Shown: piece after piece, positions 34,072 through 43,943 of the stretch
Layout: each line of letters begins with the position of its first letter
Numbering within the stretch: position 1 is the stretch's first letter
NCBI RefSeq assembly: GCF_014191305.1
Contig: NZ_JACHWJ010000003.1
Location: forward strand, 62,001 to 126,000
DNA length: 64,000 nt
Direction: 5' to 3'
Origin: Pseudoclavibacter helvolus
GTDB lineage: Bacteria; Actinomycetota; Actinomycetes; Actinomycetales; Microbacteriaceae
Notes under the pieces: generated by a model
The model's database searches: none
What the model saw: the letters and a program-made list of their open reading frames with translations, nothing else
What the model was told of the DNA's origin: nothing
Program-made: the position numbers and the translations under genes

Positions 34072-34779
34072 ATGGCGAGAGCGTCGCTTGTTCAGTCGGT
34101 CAGCGATCGGCTCCTCGATGACATCATCTCGGGGGAGCTGCCGCAGGGCGCGCCGCTGCCGCGCGAGATCGACCTCGCCGAGCGGCTCGGCGTGAACCGC
34201 CTGACGCTGCGGGAGGCACTTAAGACGCTGCAGGCCCAGGGGGTTGTGCAGCCGGTGCCGGGCACGCGTGGGCGCGTGTTGCCCATGGAGGACTGGACCG
34301 GCATCGAACCTCTGTTGCGTGCCGCGACCTCGACCGGGGGCAAGGCTCAGGCCTCAGTGCAGCTCGTGCAGCTTCGCCGCATGATCGAGACAGGCGCGTG
34401 TGAGCTTGCCGCCCCGCTCCGCACGGAGGGTGACCTCGAGCAGCTCGAGGCGTACCTCGAGGAGATGCGCGCAGCATCCGCCGCCGACGACGTGCACACG
34501 TTTGTGACCGCAGATATCGCGTTCCACGACGTCGTGCTGCGCGCGAGCGGCAACCCGTTCCTCCGTGTGCTGCTCGAGCCACTGGGGCGCTTCATGTACG
34601 AGCGGCGCTACGAGACCTCGGCGGTGCCGCAGGTGCAGGTGAATTCGATCCGCGAGCATGCCGGGATCCTCGAGGCGCTCCGCTCCGGCGAGCCGGCGGC
34701 GGCGCGCGCGGCCATGGAGTCGCACATGCAGCAGACGGCGGATGACCTTCAGCAGTACGTGCTGAAGCCTCGTTCCTGA
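34072..34779 (+). CDS. GntR/FadR family regulator (FCD domain)
   Basis: A 235-residue FadR-subfamily regulator. The winged HTH is at the N terminus (SVSDRLLDDIISGELPQGAPLPREIDLAERLGVNRLTLREALKTLQAQGVV). The all-helical FCD domain follows, with the metal/ligand residues in FVTADIAFHDVVLRASGN and SIREHAGILEALRSGEPAAARAAMESHM. GGAGGTCACC precedes the ATG. It stands just before the four-carbon acid sugar operon and is the natural candidate to bind the paired ATATC palindromes at 34825-34882, released by an intermediate of the pathway. Confidence 0.9.
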   Translation: MARASLVQSVSDRLLDDIISGELPQGAPLPREIDLAERLGVNRLTLREALKTLQAQGVVQPVPGTRGRVLPMEDWTGIEPLLRAATSTGGKAQASVQLVQLRRMIETGACELAAPLRTEGDLEQLEAYLEEMRAASAADDVHTFVTADIAFHDVVLRASGNPFLRVLLEPLGRFMYERRYETSAVPQVQVNSIREHAGILEALRSGEPAAARAAMESHMQQTADDLQQYVLKPRS

Positions 34780-34824
34780 CACGGGTTGGCCCGCATCCGC
34801 GGCCGCCGGTAAGTGCGACTTCTC

Positions 34825-34882
34825 GAGATATCAGATATCTCCTTGACAACGCCCTGCATCAGACGCAGGATATCTGATATCC
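34825..34882. promoter_or_regulatory. promoter with two GntR-type operators
   Basis: Two perfect odd-centred palindromes, GAGATATC-A-GATATCTC (34825-34841) and GGATATC-T-GATATCC (34868-34882), flank a TTGACA -35 box (34843-34848). The second overlaps the expected -10 region (CAGGAT, 34866-34871). Binding at both would shut off the sugar-acid operon. Confidence 0.8.
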
Positions 34883-34902
34883 GATTACAGGGGAGTTCTC
34901 TG

Positions 34903-36378
34903 ATGGATGAAACCCGACTGCTCGAGCAGTACCCCGCCCCAGTGCGCGTCGACGCTGCGGAGGTCGCCGACCGGGTCCGCGAGTCCGGAGTGACCCTCAT
35001 CGTGCTCGACGACGACCCGACGGGAACACAGTCCGTCGCCGACCTCCCCGTCCTTACCCGCTGGGAGCAGGACGACCTCGTCTGGGCGCTCGAGCAGGGC
35101 CGCGACGCGGTCTACGTGCTCACGAACACGCGCAGCCTCGACGCAGAGTCGGCCGCCGCGCGCAACCGCGAGATCGTCACGGCCGCCCTCGCGGCCGCCG
35201 AGCGCCTCGAGCGCCGCATCGCCTTCGTGAGCCGCGGAGACAGCACCCTGCGCGGCCACTACCCGCTCGAGACCGACGTCATCGCGGCGACCCTCGAGGA
35301 GCTCGGCGGCCCGGTGCCAGACGGCGTCCTCATCGTCCCCGCCTTCCCCGACGCGGGCAGGGTCACGATCGGGGGCATCCACTACTACCGCCAGAACGGT
35401 GAGCTCGTGCCCGTCGCCGAGACCGAGTTCGCGAAGGATGCAACCTTCGGGTTCCGCAGCTCCGCCCTCCCCGAGTGGGTCGAGGAGAAGACGAAGGGCC
35501 GCTGGGCGGCCGCTGACGTCACGGTGCTCTCGCTCGACATCATCCGCCGCGGGCCGGAGGCGGTTGCGGCCGTGCTGCAGGATGTGCGCGGTGGCCAGCC
35601 GATCGTCGTCGACGTGGTCATCGAAGACGACATCCGCATCGTCGCCCTCGGGCTCGAGCTCGCGGAGACCGACGGCAAGCAGTTCCTCTACCGGGTCGGG
35701 CCGCCGTTTGTCCGCGCCCGCATCGGGCAGGAGATCGCCTCTCCGCTCGAGCCGGCGCAGCTCGCCCGCGAAGGGGCCGCCGCCGCAGGTGGGCTCATCG
35801 TCGTCGGGTCGCACGTCGACCTCACGACCCGCCAGCTCGCCGCCCTGCGCGAGGAGCACCCTGAGCTGCCAACGGTTGAGCTGTCCGTCTCGGCGATCAT
35901 CGACGCAGACCGCCGCGACGCCCATATCGACGAGGCCAAGGCGCGCGTCGTCGAGGCCCTCGCGAGCGGTGACGTCATCCTGCACACGAGCCGCGAGCTC
36001 GTGAAGACCGATGATGCGGATGCGTCGCTCGCGATCTCGAGGGACGTCTCGGCCGCCGTCTGCGAGGTCGTCAGCCACGCGCTTCGCGAGACCCCGCCGA
36101 GCTTCGTCATCGCGAAGGGCGGCATCACCTCGAGCGACGTCGCCACGAGCGGCCTCGAGATCCGACACGCAGTCGTGCGCGGGCCAATGCTGCCCGGCAT
36201 CGTCTCCCTCTGGCAGGCGGTCGGCGGGCCAGCCGACGGCATCCCCTACGTCGTCTTCGCCGGCAACGTCGGCGACGAGGATTCGCTCGCGCGGGTCGTC
36301 GAGAAGTTCCACGCGGGCGCCGTGGCGGCGATCCAGGCCGCGACGCCAGCACCCGCATCCGTTCCCGCATCCAACTGA
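34903..36378 (+). CDS. four-carbon acid sugar kinase family protein (DUF1537)
   Basis: A 491-residue kinase of the DUF1537/OtnK-DtnK-LtnK family, which phosphorylates 3-oxo-tetronates made from threonate or erythronate. The N-terminal domain has VLDDDPTGTQSVADLPVLT and TNTRSL, then SRGDSTLRGHYPLE. The C-terminal nucleotide-binding domain has VIAKGGITSSDVA and PYVVFAGNVGDEDSL. Length is somewhat above the usual 420-480. GGGGAG is the ribosome site. It is the first structural gene after the GntR operators and is followed by the dehydrogenase and permease in the same direction. Confidence 0.9.
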   Translation: MDETRLLEQYPAPVRVDAAEVADRVRESGVTLIVLDDDPTGTQSVADLPVLTRWEQDDLVWALEQGRDAVYVLTNTRSLDAESAAARNREIVTAALAAAERLERRIAFVSRGDSTLRGHYPLETDVIAATLEELGGPVPDGVLIVPAFPDAGRVTIGGIHYYRQNGELVPVAETEFAKDATFGFRSSALPEWVEEKTKGRWAAADVTVLSLDIIRRGPEAVAAVLQDVRGGQPIVVDVVIEDDIRIVALGLELAETDGKQFLYRVGPPFVRARIGQEIASPLEPAQLAREGAAAAGGLIVVGSHVDLTTRQLAALREEHPELPTVELSVSAIIDADRRDAHIDEAKARVVEALASGDVILHTSRELVKTDDADASLAISRDVSAAVCEVVSHALRETPPSFVIAKGGITSSDVATSGLEIRHAVVRGPMLPGIVSLWQAVGGPADGIPYVVFAGNVGDEDSLARVVEKFHAGAVAAIQAATPAPASVPASN

Positions 36379-36457
36379 TCAGCAACAGCGCTGAGATCCG
36401 CACGCGCATTCGTTCGCACACGCATTGATTCGTACAAGAACTGAGAAACGAGCAACC

Positions 36458-37360
36458 ATGACCTCCTCTTCTTCCTACTCCGTCGCCGTCCTCGGGCTTG
36501 GCGCTATGGGCCTGCCGATGGCGACTCGCCTCAGCAGCGAGCTCACCGTCAACGGCTTCGACATCGCGCAGCCGCGCCTCGACCTCGCGGCGGCCGCGGG
36601 CATCGTGCCGCACGACTCTGCCGCCAGCGCTGTGAAGGGCGTCGACGCGGTCCTCCTCGCCGTCCGCAATGGCGAGCAGCTGCACGAGGTGCTCTTCGGC
36701 GCGAACGGCATCGCCGACAAGCTCGACGAGGGTGCCGTCGTGATCCTCACGAGCACGGTCGGCACCGACGGCATCGCCGAGGTTGTCGCTCGTCTCGAGC
36801 AGCACTCGGTCGAGCTCATTGATGCACCCCTGTCCGGTGGTCCCGTCCGCGCGGGCGAGGGAGACCTGCTCATCGTCGTCGGCGCGACGCCCGCAGCGCG
36901 CGAGAAGGCGCAGCCCGTGCTCGGCCTCCTCGCATCCACCCTCACCGTCGTGGGCGACCGCCCCGGCGACGGGCAGGCGCTCAAGACCGTCAACCAGCTG
37001 CTGTGCGGCGTGCACATTGCCGCCGCGGCCGAAGCGCTTGCGCTCGCCGAGCGACTCGGCCTCGACCCCGCCAAGACCCTCGAGACGCTCGGCGCGGGAG
37101 CGGCCGGCTCGTTCATGCTCGCGAACCGCGGCCCGCGCATCCTCGAGGCCTACGACGAGGAAGGCGCCGATGTGCTCAGCCGCCTCGATATCTTCGTGAA
37201 GGACATGGGCATCGTCGGCAAGGCGAGCCGCGCCGTCGGCCTGCCGACGCCGGTCGCCGCCGCCGCCGAGCAGCTGTACCTCCTCGGCCAGGCGCAAGGC
37301 CTCGGCGCCTCCGACGACTCCGCCGTCATCCTCGCCCTCGCCCCGAAGACCACCGACTAG
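36458..37360 (+). CDS. NAD-dependent threonate/hydroxyisobutyrate-type dehydrogenase (LtnD-like)
   Basis: A 300-residue beta-hydroxyacid dehydrogenase. The Rossmann motif is GLGAMG (13-18). The substrate-binding signature is DAPLSGGPVRAGEGDLLIVVG, and the catalytic Lys lies in DGQALKTVNQLLCGVHIAAAAEAL. The C-terminal helix region with FVKDMGIV matches LtnD, which oxidises L-threonate to 2-oxo-tetronate, the substrate the neighbouring kinase would use after isomerisation. Operon context supports that role over 3-hydroxyisobutyrate. Confidence 0.85.
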   Translation: MTSSSSYSVAVLGLGAMGLPMATRLSSELTVNGFDIAQPRLDLAAAAGIVPHDSAASAVKGVDAVLLAVRNGEQLHEVLFGANGIADKLDEGAVVILTSTVGTDGIAEVVARLEQHSVELIDAPLSGGPVRAGEGDLLIVVGATPAAREKAQPVLGLLASTLTVVGDRPGDGQALKTVNQLLCGVHIAAAAEALALAERLGLDPAKTLETLGAGAAGSFMLANRGPRILEAYDEEGADVLSRLDIFVKDMGIVGKASRAVGLPTPVAAAAEQLYLLGQAQGLGASDDSAVILALAPKTTD

Positions 37361-37408
37361 CAGGCCAGAGCCCCCGCTCTCGCCATAATCTCGTCAAAGG
37401 AGACGGAC

Positions 37409-38910
<1,502 letters not shown>

Positions 38911-38944
38911 CGAACCTTCTGGGATGCGCCTCGCATCCACCACC

Positions 38945-39006
38945 ATCGCTGCCAGCCGATGTGCCCTTCACGAGCGTCGTTGAAGGGCACATCGGCTGGC
39001 AGCGAT
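38945..39006. repeat. perfect 26-bp inverted repeat
   Basis: Arms at 38945-38970 and 38981-39006 are perfect complements (ATCGCTGCCAGCCGATGTGC... ) with a 10-base spacer. It lies 34 bases after the GntP stop and could terminate the operon, but there is no T run. Confidence 0.85.
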
Positions 39007-39333
39007 CGGCCACTCGGCCGCCGCCCGCGACTTCCGGGGGAGGCTCCCGCGCTGGCCGGGGACGCGGACGAGAGTGCTGACGGAGACCGGGCCTCGAACG
39101 CTGCCGCCAAGTGGTCCGCTTGCTGGCCCGTCGCTCAGCCCACTGAGCCTGGTTTGGCTCTCGGTGAGGTCGAACTGGGGGAACCCCCCCCGAGCGCACG
39201 GAACTCGCCGCGGTCTGGCGGTCGGTTGGTACCCCGTTACCTTCTTCATACCCAGTTCGGGGAGTGATCCTTGGAGGGTGTTGGCCATCCCGGGCTCGGC
39301 ATGACTCTCTGCCCCCTGTCGCTGTTCATGATC
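39007..39333. other. non-coding flank between palindrome and IS110 left end
   Basis: No gene is recognised in this stretch. Open frames here are Arg/Pro-rich shadows. It holds a GAACTGGGGGAACCCCCCCCGAG-type G/C hairpin near 39170-39195. The left end of the IS110 element may begin inside it. Confidence 0.5.
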
Positions 39334-40724
39334 TGGGGGGTGTTGTCACCGAGTCCCGGTTTGGCGGCTTGTGATCGCTGATAGGGACAGGGCCCGGACG
39401 TGTTCCGAGTGTCGTTCGTAACGTGGATGTCGAGACTCGCCGCTTCTTGGTTCGGCCAACGCTGGAACCGAAATTTGAGAGGGGAAGGGCTGATGGAAAC
39501 AAGCATCACCGGACACGACAGCGTCGACGTGTTCATCGGTGTCGATGTCGGCAAAGGCGAGCATCACGCGGTCGCGATCGACCGCACGGGGAAGAAACTC
39601 TTCGACAAAGCGCTGCCCAACGACGAGAGCAAACTCCGCGCGCTCATCGATGGGTTGAAGGACCACGGGACGCTACTGTTCGTCGTCGATCAGCCTGCCA
39701 CGATCGGCGCGCTGCCGATTGCGGTCGCGCAAGCCGCGGGAGTCCTCGTCGGCTACCTGCCGGGGCTCGCGATGCGCCGCATCGCGGACCTCCACGCGGG
39801 CGAAGCGAAAACCGACGCGAGAGACGCGGCCATCATCGCGGAAGCCGCCCGGACCCTCCCGCACGCCCTCCGATCGATCCAGCTCGCGGACGAGCAGGTC
39901 GCGGAACTCTCGATGCTCTGCGGCTTCGATGACGACCTCGCGGGACAAGTCACCGCGACGAGCAACCGCATCCGCGGCCTGCTCACGCAGATTCACCCCG
40001 CGCTCGAACGAGTCCTTGGCCCGCACCTCGATCACAAGGCCGTCGTTGATCTCCTCCAGCGTCACCCCGCGCCCGCGGATCTCGCGAAGCTCGGCCCGAC
40101 ACGGCTAGCCAACCGACTCGTAAAGCTCGCTCCCCGCATGGGCAAACGCCTCGCGGACGAGATCATGCAGGCGCTCTCCGAGCAGACAGTCGTGGTCGTC
40201 GGCACGAACGCTGCCAGCCTCGTCCTGCCGCGCCTCGCGAAACAACTCGAAGACCTCCGCACCCAACGGACCGAGATCGCGGTCGAGGTCGAGCGGCTCG
40301 TCGATGCGCACCCTCTTCACCCGGTCCTGACGAGCATGCCAGGAGTCGGCGTCAGGACCGCAGCGAGACTCCTCACCGAAGTCGCCGGGAAGTCGTTCGC
40401 CTCAGCCGGCCACCTCGCGTCTTACGCCGGGCTCGCGCCCGTCACGAGACGCTCGGGATCCTCGATACGGGGTGAGCACGCCTCCCGGCGCGGGAACAAG
40501 ATCCTGAAACGGGCCCTGTTCCTGTCAGCCTTCGCAGCACTTCGGGACCCGGTTTCGAGGTCCTACTACGACAGGAAACGAGCGCAGGGCAAGCGCCACA
40601 ACCAAGCCCTCATCGCGCTTGCTCGGCGACGCTGCGACGTTCTCTACGCCATGCTCCGAGACGGCACCATCTACCAACCACCCCTAGCCCTTGCCGCTTG
40701 ACAAGACCATAGGGACACCCCCCA
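39334..40724 (+). mobile_element. IS110-family element (ends approximate)
   Basis: The recombinase gene is preceded by at least 159 non-coding bases and followed closely by a boundary. Two end signals were found: a 10-bp inverted pair TGGGGGGTGT (39334-39343) / ACACCCCCCA (40715-40724), and a 9-bp direct repeat ATAGGGACA (39381-39389 and 40709-40717). IS110 elements lack true terminal inverted repeats and carry a bridge RNA in the long non-coding end. With the recombinase gene so near the right side, that RNA should lie left of 39493. Exact ends cannot be fixed from one copy. Confidence 0.65.
39493..40701 (+). CDS. IS110 family recombinase/transposase
   Basis: A 402-residue IS110 recombinase. 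The N-terminal RuvC-like domain has GVDVGKGEHHAVAID (Asp18), VVDQPATIG (Asp66) and KTDARDAAIIAEAAR (Asp108, Asp111). The C-terminal Tnp20 domain has MPGVGVRTAARLLTEV and the catalytic-Ser region ASYAGLAPVTRRSGSS, then RGNKILKRALFLSAFAAL. The second acidic position is usually Glu (DEDD); here it is Asp66. The start METSITGHDS follows a GAGGGGAAGGG ribosome site; the longer frame upstream is not used. The gene is intact. Confidence 0.9.
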   Translation: METSITGHDSVDVFIGVDVGKGEHHAVAIDRTGKKLFDKALPNDESKLRALIDGLKDHGTLLFVVDQPATIGALPIAVAQAAGVLVGYLPGLAMRRIADLHAGEAKTDARDAAIIAEAARTLPHALRSIQLADEQVAELSMLCGFDDDLAGQVTATSNRIRGLLTQIHPALERVLGPHLDHKAVVDLLQRHPAPADLAKLGPTRLANRLVKLAPRMGKRLADEIMQALSEQTVVVVGTNAASLVLPRLAKQLEDLRTQRTEIAVEVERLVDAHPLHPVLTSMPGVGVRTAARLLTEVAGKSFASAGHLASYAGLAPVTRRSGSSIRGEHASRRGNKILKRALFLSAFAALRDPVSRSYYDRKRAQGKRHNQALIALARRRCDVLYAMLRDGTIYQPPLALAA

Positions 40725-40750
40725 CAATCATTGGCTCGCTGCAGCCAGCG

Positions 40751-40855
40751 ATGCTCTGGCTCCTCCACGAGATCTCGGAGAGAGACCTCGCGTTCGATGT
40801 TCCGGAAATCCGCCAGCGCGTTACCAGGACGGACCGGTTCATCTTCACGCTGTAG
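40751..40855 (+). pseudogene. possible gene remnant beside IS110
   Basis: A 34-residue frame, MLWLLHEISERDLAFDVPEIRQRVTRTDRFIFTL, ends in TAG. It has protein-like composition but no recognised family and no ribosome site. It may be the C-terminal stub of a gene cut by the IS110 insertion. The call is weak. Confidence 0.25.
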
Positions 40856-40873
40856 ATGTCTGTGACGTTGCTT

Positions 40874-41242
40874 TCATCCGAGCGGCTGCCCGGACCTCGA
40901 ACCTGAGTCTCGTCGAGCCTCCACCGTGTGAGTGTCGCCCGGCTTCCAAACGAGCCACTTCTCCGCGATCTCATCCTCGAGGTCGACGCCGTGGCGGTTC
41001 GCGATCAAGAGCACCTGTGAGAGCACGTCGGCGAGCTCGGCACGAAAGTCGGCGTCCAGCTCCTCCGCGGTGCGGCCCTTGTCGCGGCTCTGCCCCTGTT
41101 TCGCGAGGTACGCCTGCGTCAGCTTGCCGACCTCCTCGTTGAGCTTCAGGATGAGCCAGTCGTCGGTGCGGTCGATGTCGTTCTTCGCGGCGTAGAAGGC
41201 GGAGACTTCTTCGACGTCGCTCGTGAGTTTCGCGATTCCCAT
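40874..41242 (-). CDS. MazG-like nucleotide pyrophosphohydrolase
   Basis: A 122-residue all-alpha NTP pyrophosphatase-like protein. The metal-binding pattern appears as KLNEEVGKLTQAYLA (ExxE-like) and the paired acidic motif ELADVLSQVLLIANRHGVDLEDEIAEKW (ExxD). MazG-type enzymes hydrolyse nucleoside triphosphates to monophosphates and pyrophosphate, often cleaning non-canonical nucleotides. The ATG at 41242 is preferred; the frame upstream is Arg-rich and lacks family sequence. Some C-terminal residues are polar and may be disordered. Confidence 0.8.
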   Translation of the reverse strand: MGIAKLTSDVEEVSAFYAAKNDIDRTDDWLILKLNEEVGKLTQAYLAKQGQSRDKGRTAEELDADFRAELADVLSQVLLIANRHGVDLEDEIAEKWLVWKPGDTHTVEARRDSGSRSGQPLG

Positions 41243-41344
41243 GCTGGGATTGCGGCCCGTGGATGCGACTCGCGGCGTGCATCCGGTCACCGAGAGACTC
41301 GCAACGTGCCGCGCCGTGCCGTGCGGCCTCATGCCGCCGCAGCA

Positions 41345-42541
41345 CTACGGCGCCTGCGGGCCCTTCTGCACGGGGATGATGCCGGTTCGGGCTGGAGGGT
41401 TCGGGAAGAACCAGAGGATGGCGCCGGAGAGAATCCAGATGATGGCCATGCCTGCGACGAGCCACCCGGCGTCGAAGCCTGCCATGAGGCCGGCGACAGC
41501 AGCGCCGATCGCGGCCGCTGTGACGCGGAGCCCTGCGCCGATCGTGAATACCTGCGAGCGCACGTTCGGCTCGCTCTCCTTGTCGCGCAGCAGCATCATG
41601 GCGGCGTTCGCGGGCGCGGCGAAGAGGCCGGAGATGAAGACGCCCGCGAACGTGAACCCGACGGGAAGCGCGGGAACGGCGACGAGGAGGAACGCACCCG
41701 TCGCGACGAAGCCCATGCCCATCACCCAGACGGGGCCGCGCGTTGTCCAAGTCCTGATGGCCATGAAGAGAGCTCCGGCGAGCCCGCCGATGGCGTACGC
41801 CGTGACGATCCAGGCGGCGGATGCTTCGGAGCCGGTGCGTTCCAGGGAGATGGCGATGGCTGCGATGCCGAGCGCTCCGCCGGCGATCTGGCTGACGGTG
41901 CCGGCAGTCGTGACGATGGCGATCGGCTTGTGCTTCACGAGGTAGGTCATCCCGCGCGCGATCGTGCGGCCGAGCCCCTCGACGGTGCCTTCCTTGGGGT
42001 GCATCCTGATGCCGAAACCGGCCATCGCCCCGACGAAGGCGAGGCCAGCGAGGAGCACCATGGCGAGGCGCGCGGATCCGGCGAGGGGGATAGCGAGGGC
42101 CGCGAGCGCCGGGCCGCCGACCGAGGCGATCGTGTAGGAGAGGGCGTCCTGTGCGTAGGCGTTCCGGACTGGTGCGATGTTGTCTGGCGCGAAGCTCGAC
42201 AGCCCGCCCATGTAGGCGGGCGTCACGAAGCCAGCTACCGCAAGAACAAGCGCGATGACCCCGATTGGGAGCGTGCCGAGCTGTGATGCGAACAGGTACG
42301 CGGCGGCGGTGATCGCGCCCCCGGCGACGAGGAGCAGCCGTGGGCGGCGCATCCGATCGAGGAGCGCGCCCACAAGCGGGGCGGCGATGACGCTCGGGAA
42401 GAGTGCGACGGCGACGAGGAACCCGCCGACGGCGACGTCACCGAGCTGTTCGACGGCGAGGAGGGGGAGGGCGACGACGGCTCCGGCGTTCGCCAGTCGG
42501 AGGGGGATCGAGGTCGACTGGTACCGCCAGATGCCACTCAT
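41345..42541 (-). CDS. MFS transporter
   Basis: A 398-residue major facilitator with about twelve membrane helices. The first helices include SIPLRLANAGAVVALPLLAVEQLG and the A-motif-like loop GALLDRMRRPRLLLVAGG lies between helices 2 and 3. The second half has VRSQVFTIGAGLRVTAAAIGAAVAGLMAGFDAG. The substrate is unknown; the pattern resembles the small MFS exporters that actinobacteria often carry next to housekeeping genes. GAGGAG lies 12 bases before ATG 42541. The 243 bases to the DedA gene hold nothing recognised. Confidence 0.85.
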   Translation of the reverse strand: MSGIWRYQSTSIPLRLANAGAVVALPLLAVEQLGDVAVGGFLVAVALFPSVIAAPLVGALLDRMRRPRLLLVAGGAITAAAYLFASQLGTLPIGVIALVLAVAGFVTPAYMGGLSSFAPDNIAPVRNAYAQDALSYTIASVGGPALAALAIPLAGSARLAMVLLAGLAFVGAMAGFGIRMHPKEGTVEGLGRTIARGMTYLVKHKPIAIVTTAGTVSQIAGGALGIAAIAISLERTGSEASAAWIVTAYAIGGLAGALFMAIRTWTTRGPVWVMGMGFVATGAFLLVAVPALPVGFTFAGVFISGLFAAPANAAMMLLRDKESEPNVRSQVFTIGAGLRVTAAAIGAAVAGLMAGFDAGWLVAGMAIIWILSGAILWFFPNPPARTGIIPVQKGPQAP

Positions 42542-42784
42542 CCGAGAACAGAACTCCTCACTGCAACGCCGTCGTAAGTCGCGGCAGACGATGCCGCGCA
42601 TGCCAGCCTACGTCGCACGAAGGCCGTCGGCTTGTGGTGTGAAACGTGCCGCAACCCGGGGCCACTGGTCTTGTGATGGCGGGTTCGCGGAGCCCGCTCG
42701 GAGGTGTGGCGCCCTCGCTGGTCGCTCTCGGACGGCGAACGTTCCGGTCTGGGGCTGGCGCCGGGGCTAGGGGCGGGTCTCGGT

Positions 42785-43504
42785 CTAGTCGCCGAGCTTC
42801 TGGTCGAAGTCCTTCGGCGCGAGGGCCAGGGCCTCGGCCTCCTCGCGGCTCACGCGTTCTGCCTCGCGGCGCGACTTCCGCATGTTCAGTATGTAGTGGA
42901 TGCTCGTGGGCACGACGGTCGCCAGCACGGCGAGGATCAGGATCACGTCGATGTACTCGCGGATGAAGTCGCCGAGCACCGGGACGTAGCCGAGCAGGTA
43001 GCCGCCGTAGGTGAGTCCCGATCCCCAGATGAGTGCGCCGATGAGGTTGTAGATCGTGTACTTGCGGTAGTCCATCTTGCCGACGCCGGCGGCGACCGGG
43101 GCGAAGGTGCGCACGATCGGCACGAAGCGCGCGACGATGACGGCGAGGCCGCCGAAGCGCTCGAAGAACGCGTTGGTGCGCTCGACGTTCTTCATGCTGA
43201 AGAGGCCGCTCTCTTTGCGCTCGAAGATCCTCGGGCCGGCTTTCCTGCCCATCAGGTAGCCGACCTCACCGCCGAGGAACGCGGCGAAGCCGATCGCGAG
43301 GCACACCCACCAGATGTCGAAGCCGATGCCCGGGTAGAAGGCGAGGAGCCCAGTGATGAGCAGCAGCGTGTCTCCCGGCAGTAGGAAGCCGACGAGGAGG
43401 CCCGTCTCCGAGAACACGATGAGGCACACGACGAGCAGCGCCCAGGGGCCCGCACCGTGAATGATCGTTTCAGGGTCGAGCCAGGGGAAGAGTGTGGGAA
43501 CCAC
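42785..43504 (-). CDS. DedA family membrane protein
   Basis: A 239-residue DedA/SNARE-associated (VTT-domain) membrane protein, a family linked to lipid flipping and membrane homeostasis. The core has FSETGLLVGFLLPGDTLLLITGLLA, then FLGGEVGYLMGRKAGPRIF, RTNAFFERFGGLAVIVARFVPIVRTFAPVAAGVGKMDYRKY, and a final helix. All key DedA motifs (E in FSETG, PGD, GRxxG and RF-P-RT) are present. The chosen GTG start lacks a ribosome site; the frame is open further upstream but loses family similarity. Start confidence is low. Confidence 0.85.
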   Translation of the reverse strand: MVPTLFPWLDPETIIHGAGPWALLVVCLIVFSETGLLVGFLLPGDTLLLITGLLAFYPGIGFDIWWVCLAIGFAAFLGGEVGYLMGRKAGPRIFERKESGLFSMKNVERTNAFFERFGGLAVIVARFVPIVRTFAPVAAGVGKMDYRKYTIYNLIGALIWGSGLTYGGYLLGYVPVLGDFIREYIDVILILAVLATVVPTSIHYILNMRKSRREAERVSREEAEALALAPKDFDQKLGD

Positions 43505-43603
43505 GGAAGATGCATCCAGTCGCAGAATTCTTGAGGTGAACGAAGGGTATCCCCTGCGGATGGGGTGAAACTCCAATGACGACCCTGAACCGGGCGGAGG
43601 GTC

Positions 43604-43720
43604 GATACAGGTCGAGCTCGAAGTCGATGATGCGCTGAGCGACCTCGGTGAGCGGTTCGCCGTGCGAGCGCGCGTAGGAGCGCATGCGGTTGCTCGGCGC
43701 TGAAAGCCGCTCGCCGGAAC
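43604..43720 (-). pseudogene. possible degenerate ANTAR-like fragment
   Basis: Within the 439-base gap between DedA and the HNH gene, one minus-strand frame reads NRMRSYARSHGEPLTEVAQRIID, which resembles the C-terminal helices of ANTAR RNA-binding domains. No intact gene surrounds it. It is probably a remnant or a coincidence. The rest of the gap has only an AT-rich promoter-like stretch at 43880-43930 before the HNH gene. Confidence 0.25.
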
Positions 43721-43943
43721 CCATCGCCGACGAGCTGATTGCAGGCGTCGACCAGGTCTGAGTTCGCGTCGGAACGAGCGCCTGTGACGTGATCGGCGCG
43801 GGTGTTTCGGCAGAGTTCGATGTCTTTTCAAAGGGGGGCATGGTCCGAATGTCGGTGGCTCGATCTAGTCTTGGAATCAAGAGAGAAATAGAACATAGCT
43901 ACTAATTTGTGTTAGACTCAACGTGATCTTGGGGGAGGTCAGG

